DNA from: Streptomyces graminilatus | Lineage (GTDB): Bacteria > Actinomycetota > Actinomycetes > Streptomycetales > Streptomycetaceae | NCBI RefSeq assembly: GCF_001418565.1 | Contig: NZ_LIQQ01000032.1 | Coordinates: forward strand, 1-60,285 | Direction: 5' to 3' | DNA length: 60,285 nucleotides | Shown: positions 24,898 to 33,664 of the stretch, piece by piece | How the letters are laid out: each line of letters starts with the position of its first letter | Position numbering within the stretch: position 1 is the stretch's first letter | Notes under the pieces: generated by a model | Database searches by the model: none | Told to the model about the DNA's origin: nothing | Seen by the model: only the letters and a program-made list of their open reading frames with translations | Translations under genes and position numbers: made by a program

Positions 24898-26262
24898 TCA
24901 GGTGAAGTGACGGTCCAGGCGCCAGCGCGGCCGGGGGCGGTCGGTCCGGTCGATCACGACCTTGGGCGGCAGCGGCAGGTCGTGGAAGGGCGACTCGTTG
25001 GAGTCCATCTGGTAGCCGGCCGTGTTCGGGTACACCAGGAGATCCCCGGCTCGCGGCAGGCGCGGGAAAGTGATCTTGCGCCAGGTGAGCATGTCCGACT
25101 CCAGACAGGTGGCCGCGCCCACACTGGCCGGGAACACCCCGGCGGGCGCGAGCGGTTCCTGGGGGAGCAGCCGCGGGTCGGGAAGGTACTCGCTGTTGAA
25201 CCACTGCTCGGACAGGCTCAGGCTCGTCCCGTCCACGGTCAGCAACCGGTAGCCGTCGCGCTCCTTGACGCCCTGGACGGTGAACACGGTGGCCCCGGCC
25301 CGGTCGAGCAGGGCGCGCCCGGGTTCCAGGAGCAGTTCAAGACCCGCGTCCCTGAGGACGTCGGCCAGGGTGCCGCCGGTGTTCTCCGGCCGGGTCGCCA
25401 GGAGCGCGGCCAGGGCGTCGGCCCCGGCGACGGGGGAGTGGTACGGGTAGAAGTCGCCGCTCCGGAACGACTTCCCGGCGTGATAGTGGGCCGGGCTCTG
25501 GTCCTTGAGGAAGGTGTGCCAGGCGTCGGCGTCGGTGTAACTGATGGGCAGGCCGCCGCCGATGCTGATCCGGCCGGCCTCCAGCCCCTTGACGCGGGCC
25601 GCCAGGCACAGGTCGGCGAGCCGGGCGGCGAGGTCGGCGCGGGGCTGGAGGGCGTAGCCGGACAGATGGAAGCTGAAGCCCTCCATGCGCAGCGCGTCGC
25701 CCGCGGACACACAGCGGTCCATGGCGACGGCCAGCTCGGCCCCGGTCATCCCGAACCGGCTGTGCGGCTGCGCGGGTGGCAGCGCACGCAGGAGCACCCG
25801 GCCCGGGCGGACCCGGCCGGTCAGCGCGAGGGTGATGACGGCGTCCAGTTCGTCGAGCGCGTCGACAGCCACCAGCGCGCCGTGCTGGACGGCCAGCCGC
25901 AGCAGACGCGGATCCTTCGCGGGCCCGGTCACCACGAGGTGCTCGCCCCGTACGCCGTGCCCGAGCGCCTCGCGCAGCTCCCCGGCGGAGGCCACGTCCA
26001 CCCCGGCGCCCAGCGCCGCCGCGCGCTCGGCGAAGACGGCCGCCTTGTTGGCCTTCTTCGCGAAGTACACGAAGCCGTCCACACCGGCGGCGGCGAGGGC
26101 GTCCCGCATGGCGCGCAGGTTGGCGTCGAAGGCGTCGGGCAGCAGGAAGTGGAAGGGACCGCCGAAGGCGTGGGCGAGTTCGGGCAGCAGCCCGCTGGCC
26201 AGCACCGCTTCCGTGGCGGGGTCGGACAGGGCGGGGAGCGAGGGGAAGCCGGGGGCGGTCAC
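24898..26262 (-). CDS. Type III PLP-dependent decarboxylase (diaminopimelate/ornithine decarboxylase fold)
   Basis: 454 residues, alanine-racemase-like barrel plus beta domain. YFAKKANKAAVF carries the PLP lysine; SFHLSGYA and ISIGGGLP are the conserved barrel motifs; ELLLEPGRALLD and the C-terminal GAATCLESDML complete the active site. It is closest in type to DAP decarboxylases and to SbnH, which decarboxylates a diaminopropionate conjugate. GTG 26260-26262 overlaps the stop of the SbnB-like gene (GTGA), indicating coupling. Substrate is unknown: a diamino acid made by the neighbouring enzymes is the best candidate. Confidence 0.82.
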   Translation of the reverse strand: MTAPGFPSLPALSDPATEAVLASGLLPELAHAFGGPFHFLLPDAFDANLRAMRDALAAAGVDGFVYFAKKANKAAVFAERAAALGAGVDVASAGELREALGHGVRGEHLVVTGPAKDPRLLRLAVQHGALVAVDALDELDAVITLALTGRVRPGRVLLRALPPAQPHSRFGMTGAELAVAMDRCVSAGDALRMEGFSFHLSGYALQPRADLAARLADLCLAARVKGLEAGRISIGGGLPISYTDADAWHTFLKDQSPAHYHAGKSFRSGDFYPYHSPVAGADALAALLATRPENTGGTLADVLRDAGLELLLEPGRALLDRAGATVFTVQGVKERDGYRLLTVDGTSLSLSEQWFNSEYLPDPRLLPQEPLAPAGVFPASVGAATCLESDMLTWRKITFPRLPRAGDLLVYPNTAGYQMDSNESPFHDLPLPPKVVIDRTDRPRPRWRLDRHFT

Positions 26263-27332
26263 TGCCACAGCGGCACCTCGGTGCCCAGGCCCTGGGCGAT
26301 GGCCAACTGCGCGAAACGGTGGCCGAGCGCGATGTCGGTGACGACGAGACCGCTGTTGTAGGCGAAGATCCGCTCGGTGCCGCTGACGCGTCCGGCAGTG
26401 ATCCCGGCGATCACGGGCGGGAACTCGGTGTCGACCGCGGGGAGTTTGCCCTCGGCGTCGGCCATGTCGGTGCCGGTGACGTTCATCTGCGCCTCGCTGG
26501 TGGCGATGACGCGGTCCGCCCGGTGCAGCGTGGAGGGCGCGAGTCCGTGTCCGACGAGGACGGACAGCGCGCCCGGCTTCAGCCAGCCCGACTCGACGGC
26601 GGCCGGGGTGTGCGCGCCGGCCGTGGCCACGATGACATCGGCGTCCATGGCGGCGGCCCGCAGATCGGTGACGATCTCGACGTCCCGGTCGGGGAAGTGC
26701 GCGCGCAACTCCTCGCGGACGGCCGCGATGCCCTCGGGGTGGGTGCCGGACAGCATCAGCCGGTCCAGGTCCGGAAGGGTGGTGAGCAGGAACGGCAGGG
26801 CGAGGCGCCCCTGGGTTCCGGTGCCGATGACCAGTGCGGAGCGGGCGCCGGGGGCCGCGCATTCACGGGCGAGGAGCGCGGAGACGGCCGGTGTGCGCAG
26901 CGAGCCGATGCGGGAGCAGTCCATCATCGCCACCGGCAGCCCGGTGACGTCGTCGTAGAGGGTCAGCGACGTGTAGTAGTGCTGTTCCTCGCGGCCCTTG
27001 TCCAGGCCGTGCTTGTACGAGGTCTTGATCGCCACGACGTCGCGGGAGCCGTCCCGGCCCAGCATCGCGTAGGAGACGGAGTGGCCGTCCTCCGGTTTGA
27101 CGGTCAGCTTGCGGGGGTTGTCGGACTGGCCCGCGTGGAGCGTGCGGTAGGCGCCTTCCACCGTGGCCACCACGTCGGCCAGGGATATCTCGATCCCGGC
27201 GAGGTCGCTGGTGGACAGGATCCGCAGATGGGTGCCGTCCCCGGACACCGGGGTGCCGGCCGGGGCGGACGGGATGGCGGCCGAGATGTCGGCCGAAGCG
27301 TCGGCCGAGTTGTCGTACGACGTGTCGGGCAT
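26259..27332 (-). CDS. Ornithine cyclodeaminase/mu-crystallin family enzyme, SbnB-like
   Basis: 357 residues. A low-complexity N-terminus (NSADASADISAA, residues 8-19) precedes the family core: VSYAMLGRD, MMDCSRIGSLRTPAVSALLAR and the Rossmann NAD site VIGTGTQGRLALPF. In staphyloferrin B synthesis SbnB uses NAD to cleave the SbnA product into L-2,3-diaminopropionate and 2-oxoglutarate; this protein could do the same or a related amine dehydrogenation. It is 29 nt downstream of the oxygenase gene and overlaps the decarboxylase gene by 4 nt. Assignment to the superfamily is firm, to SbnB activity only probable. Confidence 0.82.
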   Translation of the reverse strand: MPDTSYDNSADASADISAAIPSAPAGTPVSGDGTHLRILSTSDLAGIEISLADVVATVEGAYRTLHAGQSDNPRKLTVKPEDGHSVSYAMLGRDGSRDVVAIKTSYKHGLDKGREEQHYYTSLTLYDDVTGLPVAMMDCSRIGSLRTPAVSALLARECAAPGARSALVIGTGTQGRLALPFLLTTLPDLDRLMLSGTHPEGIAAVREELRAHFPDRDVEIVTDLRAAAMDADVIVATAGAHTPAAVESGWLKPGALSVLVGHGLAPSTLHRADRVIATSEAQMNVTGTDMADAEGKLPAVDTEFPPVIAGITAGRVSGTERIFAYNSGLVVTDIALGHRFAQLAIAQGLGTEVPLWQ

Positions 27333-27361
27333 GGGTGATTCCTTCGGTGGGGGGCGGGTGT

Positions 27362-28354
27362 TCAGCTCGTGAACGCTTCGAGGGCGGCCTGGCCGTAGCC
27401 GTGCTCGGCGGCCTCGGCGGGCGGCCGGGTGCGCCTGCCGGGGACGCGGACGGAGGCCCGCTTGAGCCAGCGGTCGGTGCCGTCGTAACGGGCCTTGAAG
27501 GGGACCCGGCCGTGGACGACGAGGTCGTTGTCGACGACGAGGACGTCACCGGGTTCCAGACTGACGGCGACCGAGACCCTGGCCAGCTCGTCCGACAGGC
27601 GGTGGTAGGCGGCGCGGTGTTCCTCGGATGCCTGGTCCAGCGGGGTGTAGGCGGGGTCGAAGCGCAGGGTCGGCCCGTCCGGGGACTGCCACAGCGTGGG
27701 TACGAGCGGCGGGGTACCGGCGTAGGACCGGGCTTCGGCGTAGGCGTCGTCGGGGAGGATCGGCAGGGCCGGACTGCTGAGCAACTCGACGTCACCGGAG
27801 GGCAGTTCGGCCTGCCGGATGGAGGCGGCGGTGGTGGCGACGGAGTCGTGGTTGCGCATGCAGCCGAGGATCAGCAGATGGGCGCGGCCGGGGTGGAAGG
27901 CGTCCTCGGTGTGCGGGCTGAGCAGCACGCTGCTGCTGGCGCCGGTCTGCTCCTCCTCGTGACCGGGGGAGGGCACGATGTTGTGCACGAACCGGCCGTC
28001 CTGCTGCCCCTCCCAGGCGATGGGGGTGCCCATCACGGTGGCGAGCAGGAGCAGGGCCACGTCGTACACGGCCCCCGAGGCGGCGGCGGTCGACCAGTGG
28101 TCCGGCGTGGGGCCGATGGCCTCGTCGTCCACGGGGATGCCGCGTACGACGTACAGGCCGGCGGAGGTGTCCACCGGGCGGCAGGCGTCGCGGATACCGG
28201 CACCGAGGGCGGCGGCAGCGGCCGGGACCTCGCGTACGAGGGCTTCGGAGCGGGGGTCCCCGCCGTGGGCGGAGAGGAGGTGCTGGGCCGCTTCGGTCAG
28301 TTCGTGTACGGCGTGCGGGTCGAGCTGGCGCACAGGCGTGACTGCCGTCGGCAT
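27362..28354 (-). CDS. Fe(II)/2-oxoglutarate oxygenase, clavaminate-synthase/AsnO-like (TauD superfamily)
   Basis: About 330 residues. The iron ligands are His and Glu of SPHTEDAFHPGRAH (the HxE form typical of clavaminate synthase, VioC and AsnO, which hydroxylate free amino acids) and the distal His of DNDLVVHGRVPF; Arg in RWLKRAS would bind 2-oxoglutarate. First gene of the minus-strand operon behind an iron box. The open frame extends to 28510, but that extension covers the iron box and is unlike the family, so ATG 28354 (or 28372) is preferred; no strong Shine-Dalgarno decides between them. A hydroxylated amino acid would be a natural metal ligand. Confidence 0.8.
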   Translation of the reverse strand: MPTAVTPVRQLDPHAVHELTEAAQHLLSAHGGDPRSEALVREVPAAAAALGAGIRDACRPVDTSAGLYVVRGIPVDDEAIGPTPDHWSTAAASGAVYDVALLLLATVMGTPIAWEGQQDGRFVHNIVPSPGHEEEQTGASSSVLLSPHTEDAFHPGRAHLLILGCMRNHDSVATTAASIRQAELPSGDVELLSSPALPILPDDAYAEARSYAGTPPLVPTLWQSPDGPTLRFDPAYTPLDQASEEHRAAYHRLSDELARVSVAVSLEPGDVLVVDNDLVVHGRVPFKARYDGTDRWLKRASVRVPGRRTRPPAEAAEHGYGQAALEAFTS

Positions 28355-28497
28355 GGTCAACCGTCCGTTCATGGGGGCGCGTGCGGGCGCGGTGGGGTGG
28401 CCGGCGAAAGCCGGGCCGGGGCGTGCCGGGTGGATCGGCCGCACGGGACACGTGGGTCGGCGGAGTCGCGATCCGTTTACGCACCCGGTCGGCTGGA

Positions 28498-28516
28498 TTA
28501 GGTTAGCCATGCCTAA
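28498..28516. promoter_or_regulatory. DmdR/IdeR-type iron box (biosynthetic arm)
   Basis: TTAGGTTAGCCATGCCTAA is a near-palindrome matching the actinobacterial iron box (TTAGGNTAGGCTNACCTAA) at most positions. It is about 145 bp upstream of the oxygenase start, on the side facing the biosynthetic operon. Confidence 0.82.
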
Positions 28517-28543
28517 GTTAGGCGGCTTGAGCGAAGGGTGCAG

Positions 28544-28559
28544 TACTCCAGTTGGAGTA
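28544..28559. promoter_or_regulatory. Palindrome between the two iron boxes
   Basis: TACTCCA-GT-TGGAGTA is a perfect 7-bp inverted repeat with a 2-bp centre. It does not resemble an iron box. The ACTCC/GGAGT arms are reminiscent of MerR-family operators, but no MerR gene is in the window. Could be a second regulatory input for the divergent promoters. Confidence 0.45.
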
Positions 28560-28577
28560 TTGCCGCATGGTGATCCC

Positions 28578-28596
28578 TTAGGGTAGGCATACCTAA
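28578..28596. promoter_or_regulatory. DmdR/IdeR-type iron box (ABC importer arm)
   Basis: TTAGGGTAGGCATACCTAA matches the iron box consensus at all but about one position. It lies 37 bp before the GTG start of the substrate-binding protein gene, overlapping where its promoter must be, so the importer should be repressed when iron is plentiful. Confidence 0.88.
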
Positions 28597-28632
28597 GTAA
28601 ATGGATGCCGCTTTTGGGAAGCCGAGGAACAA

Positions 28633-30189
28633 GTGGACCTGACGAGACGTCGATTGCTGTGGGCCGGTGCCGCTCTGACCACGGCGTCCGTGCTGACCGC
28701 GTGCGGCAGCGGCGCCGGCGACCAGCCGGCCGGGTCCGCCGGCGGAGGGTCCGCGAAGCCCCGCAAGGGCGGCACGCTGCGGGTCGGGGCCCTCGGCCGC
28801 GCGAGCGCCGTCACCCGCGACCCGCACGGGGTCCAGTCCAACGAGAGCGACTACCTGATCATCAGCCTCGTATACGACGCGCTGACCGTGCCCGGCGCCA
28901 GGCCGAACACCGCGCCCCGCCTCGCCGCGAGCTGGGAGGCCTCGGCCGACCTGAGGACCTGGAAGTTCAGGATCGCCAAGGGCGCCAAGTTCCACGACGG
29001 TTCCCCGGTGACCGCGAAGGACGTCGTCTTCTCGCTCAAGCGGCTGCGCGCCACCCCCGCCGGCGCCTCCCGCCTGCCGGGCATCGAGGCGAAGAACATC
29101 ACCGCCGAGGGCACCGACACGGTCGTCCTGGTCTCCGACTACGCCAACGCCGAACTCCCGCTCCTCACCCGTCTGACCACCTTCGTGATCCCCGACGGCA
29201 CGAGCGACAAGGACATCGCGAAGGCACCGGGCACCGGACCGTTCAAACTCGACTGGTTCCGGGACGGCAACGCACGCCTGGTGCGCAACGACTCCTGGTA
29301 CGGCGGGGCCGTGCACCTGGACGCAATCGAGGTGAAGATCTTCGAGAGCCCGCAGGCCATGGCCAACGCGCTGCTCGCCGGGCAGATCGACGTCGCCTCC
29401 AACGCCGGTGCCATCGCGGCGCGTACGGCGAAGACACGCGGCGACGTCCAGACCGTCCGCCGGCCCAACGACATGGCGATGCCGATCGTCATGCGCACCG
29501 CCGACGGCCCCTTCGCCGACGCCAGGGTGCGCGAGGCGCTGCGCCTGGCCGTCGACCGCGAGGCCATGGTGAAGCAGGTCCTGTCCGGCTACGGCAGCGT
29601 CGCCAACGACATCCTCGGCACCGGCGACCCCGCCTACGCCAAGCAGATCCCGCAGCGCGCCCGTGACCTCGCCAAGGCCAGGCAACTGCTGAAGGAGGCC
29701 GGATTCGACACCTCCAGGACCTACGAGCTGTACACCACCGAGGACATCTCCGGCCTCGCCGAGTCGGCCACCCTCTTCGCCACCCAGGTACGCGAGGCCG
29801 GCGTCAGGATCAAGGTCGTCAAGCAGGAGTCCGCGGTCTTCTGGGACAAGACCTGGCTCAAGGGCGACCTCTACACCACCTACTGGGGCACCAACGACTC
29901 GGTGGTCTTCTTCGCCAGCAAGACCATGGTCTCCGGCAGCGCGCAGAACGAGGCCGGCTGGAAGGACACCGCATTCGACACCGCGTACCAGAAGGCCATC
30001 GGCACCGCAGACGCCGCCCGGCGCACCCAACTGCTCCAGAAGATGCAGCAGATCGAGTACGACAGCTCCGGCTACCTCCTGTGGGGCATGGCCGACGGAG
30101 TCGACCTCGCCGCCGCCAAGGTGCACGGACTGCCGACCCTGCCCGGCTACGGCCGCGTCCAGCTCGAAAAGGCATGGCTGGCCAGTTGA
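28633..30189 (+). CDS. ABC importer substrate-binding lipoprotein, SBP_bac_5 (peptide/nickel/opine type)
   Basis: 518 residues. A twin-arginine-like n-region (TRRRLLWAG) and lipobox LTAC at about residue 24 mark a lipoprotein, anchored outside the membrane. The family-5 core (KGGTLRVG, LAASWEASADLRTWKFRI, FHDGSPVTAKDVVFSLKR) follows. Relatives bind oligopeptides, nickel complexes and opine metallophores (CntA-like). GAGGAA precedes the GTG. First gene of a four-gene importer operon behind an iron box; a cluster-derived metal complex is a plausible ligand, though peptides cannot be excluded. Confidence 0.88.
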   Translation: MDLTRRRLLWAGAALTTASVLTACGSGAGDQPAGSAGGGSAKPRKGGTLRVGALGRASAVTRDPHGVQSNESDYLIISLVYDALTVPGARPNTAPRLAASWEASADLRTWKFRIAKGAKFHDGSPVTAKDVVFSLKRLRATPAGASRLPGIEAKNITAEGTDTVVLVSDYANAELPLLTRLTTFVIPDGTSDKDIAKAPGTGPFKLDWFRDGNARLVRNDSWYGGAVHLDAIEVKIFESPQAMANALLAGQIDVASNAGAIAARTAKTRGDVQTVRRPNDMAMPIVMRTADGPFADARVREALRLAVDREAMVKQVLSGYGSVANDILGTGDPAYAKQIPQRARDLAKARQLLKEAGFDTSRTYELYTTEDISGLAESATLFATQVREAGVRIKVVKQESAVFWDKTWLKGDLYTTYWGTNDSVVFFASKTMVSGSAQNEAGWKDTAFDTAYQKAIGTADAARRTQLLQKMQQIEYDSSGYLLWGMADGVDLAAAKVHGLPTLPGYGRVQLEKAWLAS

Positions 30190-31208
30190 TACCGGACATC
30201 GGAGAGCCGGCCGCCCTCCCGGCGGCGTCCGCCGGGAGCCGGCCGGCCCCGCCCGTGGCGGCGCGGCTCGCGGCCCGCGCCGGCCTCGTCGTTCTCGTCG
30301 TTCTCAAACGCGCGGCGCTCCTCGCGACGCTGCTCGCCGTCGTGTTCATCGGCGTCGCGCTGCTCCCCGGTGACGCGGCGAGCGCCACCTCGGAGCGCGG
30401 CGAGAGCGCCGCGGACCTGGCCCGGCGGCGGGCGCGGCTCGGCCTCGACCGGCCCGTCCTGGAACGGTTCTGGGACTGGATGTCCGGGCTGCCCACCGGA
30501 AACCTCGGGACCTCCGCACATGGTGAACGCGTAAGCTCCATGCTGGCCACGGCGTTCCCCAACACCCTGGTGCTCAGCGGAACAGCCCTGGTCCTCACGG
30601 CTCTGCTCTCCCTGGCGTTCGCGTCCGGCGCGGCCCTGCGACCCGGCGGACGCCTCGACCGGATCGTCGGCGGCGCGTCGACCGCCGTGTTCGCCGTCCC
30701 GGAGTTCGTCGTCGCCGTCGGACTCGTCCTGGTGCTGTCGCTGTGGACCGGCTGGCTGCCCGCCGTCACCCTCACCGACGGCGACGGCACTCCCGCCTCC
30801 TGGACCATGCTCGTACTCCCCGTGCTGGCCCTGACCATTCCGCAGGCCGGCTGGAACACACGCATCGCCCGCGCGGCCCTCGCCGACGAGGCCCGCGCCC
30901 CCCATGTCGAGGCCGCCGTCCTCGACGGCCTGCCGCCGCACCGGGTGATGCTGTGGCACGTCCTGCCGGGCGCCCTGCCGACCATCGCCACCGGACTCGC
31001 CACCTCGTCAGGAGTGCTGCTCGGGGGAGCGGTCGCGGTGGAGACCATCTTCAACTACCCAGGCGTCGGAGCCGTGCTGGCCTCCGCGGTCGCCGACCGG
31101 GACACCCCGGTGATCGCCGGCGTGACCGTGCTGGCGGGCGCGGCCATCACCGTCGTACTGCTGGCGGCCGACCTCCTGCGCGACCTCATGACAGTAGGCC
31201 GACGATGA
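30174..31208 (+). CDS. ABC importer permease (DppB/NikB type)
   Basis: 344 residues, six membrane helices. The opening GVALLPGDAAS and RLGLDRPVLERFWDWMSGL match the DppB family, and the EAA loop reads EAAVLDGLPPHRVMLWHVLPGALP. The ATG overlaps the end of the binding-protein gene by 16 nt, and AAAAGG lies just upstream. Its stop overlaps the next permease start (ATGA). Confidence 0.88.
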   Translation: MAGQLIPDIGEPAALPAASAGSRPAPPVAARLAARAGLVVLVVLKRAALLATLLAVVFIGVALLPGDAASATSERGESAADLARRRARLGLDRPVLERFWDWMSGLPTGNLGTSAHGERVSSMLATAFPNTLVLSGTALVLTALLSLAFASGAALRPGGRLDRIVGGASTAVFAVPEFVVAVGLVLVLSLWTGWLPAVTLTDGDGTPASWTMLVLPVLALTIPQAGWNTRIARAALADEARAPHVEAAVLDGLPPHRVMLWHVLPGALPTIATGLATSSGVLLGGAVAVETIFNYPGVGAVLASAVADRDTPVIAGVTVLAGAAITVVLLAADLLRDLMTVGRR

Positions 31209-32023
31209 CCATCCCCCACCGCGCGGCCCGCTTCCTCCGGGTCCTGCCCGCCGCGCTGCTTGTCGTCCTCGCCCTTGTCGGACCGTGGATCACACCCCAC
31301 GCGGTGGACGAGCCCGGCACGATGCCGTTCGCCGAACCCGGCGACGGGGCACTCCTCGGCGGGGACCAGCTCGGCCGCGACGTCCTCAGCAGAGTGCTGG
31401 CGGGCGGTCGTGAACTCGTACTGTCGGCACTGCTCATCGCCGTGGTGGTCACGGCCGCCGCAGCCGTCATCGGGACGATCGGCGCCCTGCGACCGGCCGT
31501 CGGCCGCGTCGTCGAGCGCGCCGCGGACGTTCTCATCCTTCTCCCCGCCGTGCTGGGCATCATGCTGGTCGCCCTGTCCTGGCCGGGCGGCGGCCGTCTC
31601 GCCGTGGCCGTCGCGGCCGTCGTCCTCGGACTGCCCTACGCCGTCCGCCTCGTCGCCCACGCCGCCGCCCCCGTGGCCGCGTCCGGCTACGTCGAAGCGG
31701 CGGCGGCCGGCGGCGAGCGGCTCTGGTTCCTCGTGGTCCGGGAAGTGCTGCCCAACCTGCGTGCCATCCTGCTCGCGCTGTTCGGCCTGAGATTCGTCGC
31801 GGCGGTCTACGTCGTCTCCATGGCCGGCTTCCTCCAGATCGGCCCCCAACCCCCGGCCGCCGACTGGGCGTTGATGATCCGCGAGAACTCACCCGGCATC
31901 CTGCTGAATCCCTGGGCCGTCCTCGCCCCCAGCGCGGCGATCGGCCTGCTGGCACTGAGCGTCAACCTCGCGGCGGCCGCCCTGGCCCCGCAGACCGGCC
32001 GGAAGGCGGTAACCCTGCTGTGA
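31205..32023 (+). CDS. ABC importer permease (DppC/NikC type)
   Basis: 272 residues. LLGGDQLGRDVLSRVLAGGRE is the hallmark start of DppC-type permeases, and EAAAAGGERLWFLVVREVLPN is the EAA loop that docks the ATPase. Five to six membrane helices. Starts inside the stop of the partner permease (ATGA) and overlaps the GTG of the ATPase gene by 4 nt. Confidence 0.88.
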   Translation: MTIPHRAARFLRVLPAALLVVLALVGPWITPHAVDEPGTMPFAEPGDGALLGGDQLGRDVLSRVLAGGRELVLSALLIAVVVTAAAAVIGTIGALRPAVGRVVERAADVLILLPAVLGIMLVALSWPGGGRLAVAVAAVVLGLPYAVRLVAHAAAPVAASGYVEAAAAGGERLWFLVVREVLPNLRAILLALFGLRFVAAVYVVSMAGFLQIGPQPPAADWALMIRENSPGILLNPWAVLAPSAAIGLLALSVNLAAAALAPQTGRKAVTLL

Positions 32024-33609
32024 GCCCCACCCCCGACCAGCACAGGGACACCGCTGCCCGACTTCCCGCACCGGTGGCCGAGGTGAACGGACTCGGCATC
32101 ACCGCCTCGGACGGCCGCCGTCTCCTCGGCGACATATCCATGAGCCTGCGCCCGGGCCGACTTGTCGCGATCACCGGCCCGTCGGGAGCGGGCAAGACGA
32201 CCCTGATGCGCGCCCTCCTCGGCCAACTGCCCCCCGACACCGCGCACTCGGCAGGACACCTCCACGTACTCGGCCACGACATGCTCGACCTGGGCGAACG
32301 CGAACGCCGTGAGATCCGCAGAACCAAGATCGCCTACGTCGGTCAGGATCCCGCGTCGGCCCTCAACCCCCGACTGCGCATCCGCACGCTCCTCACCGAG
32401 CTGAACACGGACCGCACCCCCACGGCCGTACGCGATCTGTTGGACGCGGTCCGCCTGCCGGCCGAGCCCAGGTTCGCCTCCCGCCGTCCGGGCCAGCTCT
32501 CGGGCGGCCAACTGCGCCGAGTCGCACTGGCCCGCGCCCTGTCCAAACGGCCGGCCCTGCTGCTTCTGGACGAGCCCACCGCCGGACTCGACCCGGCGCT
32601 CCGCGGCGAGATCACCGAACTGCTCCGCCGCCTGACCCACGAGCACCAGCTCGCCGTGGCCTTCGCCTCCCATGACGCGGACGTCGTCGCACAACTCGCC
32701 GACGATGTCGTGGTGTTGGGTTCGGACGGGGCGCGGGGGGACCGGCTGAAGCGTCCTTCGGTTACTTCTGTTGCGGCAACTGGCCGGGAGCCGTCGGGTG
32801 CGGATGCGGGTGCCGCAGGCGCTGAAGGTGCTGAAGGTGCTGAGGGCGCCCCTGTCCTCGAAGTCCACGACCTCAGCGTGACGTTCGGCCGCGGGGGAGA
32901 AGGGAGCCAGCCGGTCCTGGACGGCGTCCACCTCTCCGTGGCCCAGGGCTCGGCGGCAGCCGTCGTCGGAGCCTCCGGGTGCGGCAAGACGACACTGGCC
33001 CGGACACTCGTCGGCCTCCAGCGGAGCCGGTCGGGCACCGTACGGCTCGACGGCACAGCCTTGCCCGCGGCCATGTGGCGCCGCAGCCGGGAACAGCGCC
33101 GCCGGATCCAACTGATCACCCAGAACCCGCTCGGCGCGCTCAACCCCAGCCGTACGGTGGGCTCTTCGGTGGCCAGGCCGCTGCGCGTGCACCACAGAAC
33201 CCCCGCGGCCTCCGTCGATCGGGTCGTCGAGGATCTGCTGAACCAGGTCGGACTGCCCCCCGCGTTCGCCGACCGGTATCCGCACGAACTGTCGGGCGGA
33301 CAGCGCCAACGGGTGGCGATCGCCAGGGCCCTCGCGGCCGGACCCGACATCCTGATCTGCGACGAGATCACCTCCGCACTCGACGAGGCCACCGGCCACG
33401 CGGTCATGGACCTGCTCCAGCACCTGCGCGAGGACCGGTCCATGACGCTCATCGTCATCAGCCACGATCTGCCCCTCGTCCGGGACCGCACGGAGACGGT
33501 CACCGTCCTCGCCGACGGGCGAGTGGTGGAGTCCGGCCGCACGGCGGATGTCTTCGCCGATCCACGGCACCCGGCCACACGCGAACTCTGCCGCGACTTC
33601 GTGACGTGA
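32020..33609 (+). CDS. Fused dual ATPase of the peptide/nickel-type ABC importer
   Basis: 529 residues containing two complete ABC domains, equivalent to DppD plus DppF. Walker A: GPSGAGKTT and GASGCGKTT; signature: LSGGQLRR and LSGGQRQR; Walker B: LLLLDEPTAG and ILICDEITS. The linker at about residues 250-285 is Ala/Gly/Glu-rich, including a 9-bp DNA repeat that encodes AEG units. GTG 32020 overlaps the permease stop. With the binding protein and two permeases it makes a complete importer. Confidence 0.9.
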   Translation: MSPTPDQHRDTAARLPAPVAEVNGLGITASDGRRLLGDISMSLRPGRLVAITGPSGAGKTTLMRALLGQLPPDTAHSAGHLHVLGHDMLDLGERERREIRRTKIAYVGQDPASALNPRLRIRTLLTELNTDRTPTAVRDLLDAVRLPAEPRFASRRPGQLSGGQLRRVALARALSKRPALLLLDEPTAGLDPALRGEITELLRRLTHEHQLAVAFASHDADVVAQLADDVVVLGSDGARGDRLKRPSVTSVAATGREPSGADAGAAGAEGAEGAEGAPVLEVHDLSVTFGRGGEGSQPVLDGVHLSVAQGSAAAVVGASGCGKTTLARTLVGLQRSRSGTVRLDGTALPAAMWRRSREQRRRIQLITQNPLGALNPSRTVGSSVARPLRVHHRTPAASVDRVVEDLLNQVGLPPAFADRYPHELSGGQRQRVAIARALAAGPDILICDEITSALDEATGHAVMDLLQHLREDRSMTLIVISHDLPLVRDRTETVTVLADGRVVESGRTADVFADPRHPATRELCRDFVT

Positions 33610-33664
33610 ATCGCGCGGCCTTTCGCGATTCCGGTGCAGTAGTTGATTTTTTCAGTGAAGGTGA

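Noticed and set aside
28513..30126. A 537-codon minus-strand frame opposite the binding-protein gene
   Set aside because: The plus strand carries a lipobox, a ribosome binding site and SBP5 motifs; the antisense product is Gly/Val-rich without a motif.
22381..33609. Reading the iron-controlled locus as a complete staphyloferrin B cluster
   Set aside because: No IucA/IucC-type synthetase or citrate synthase gene is present, so the known product cannot be assembled from these genes alone.
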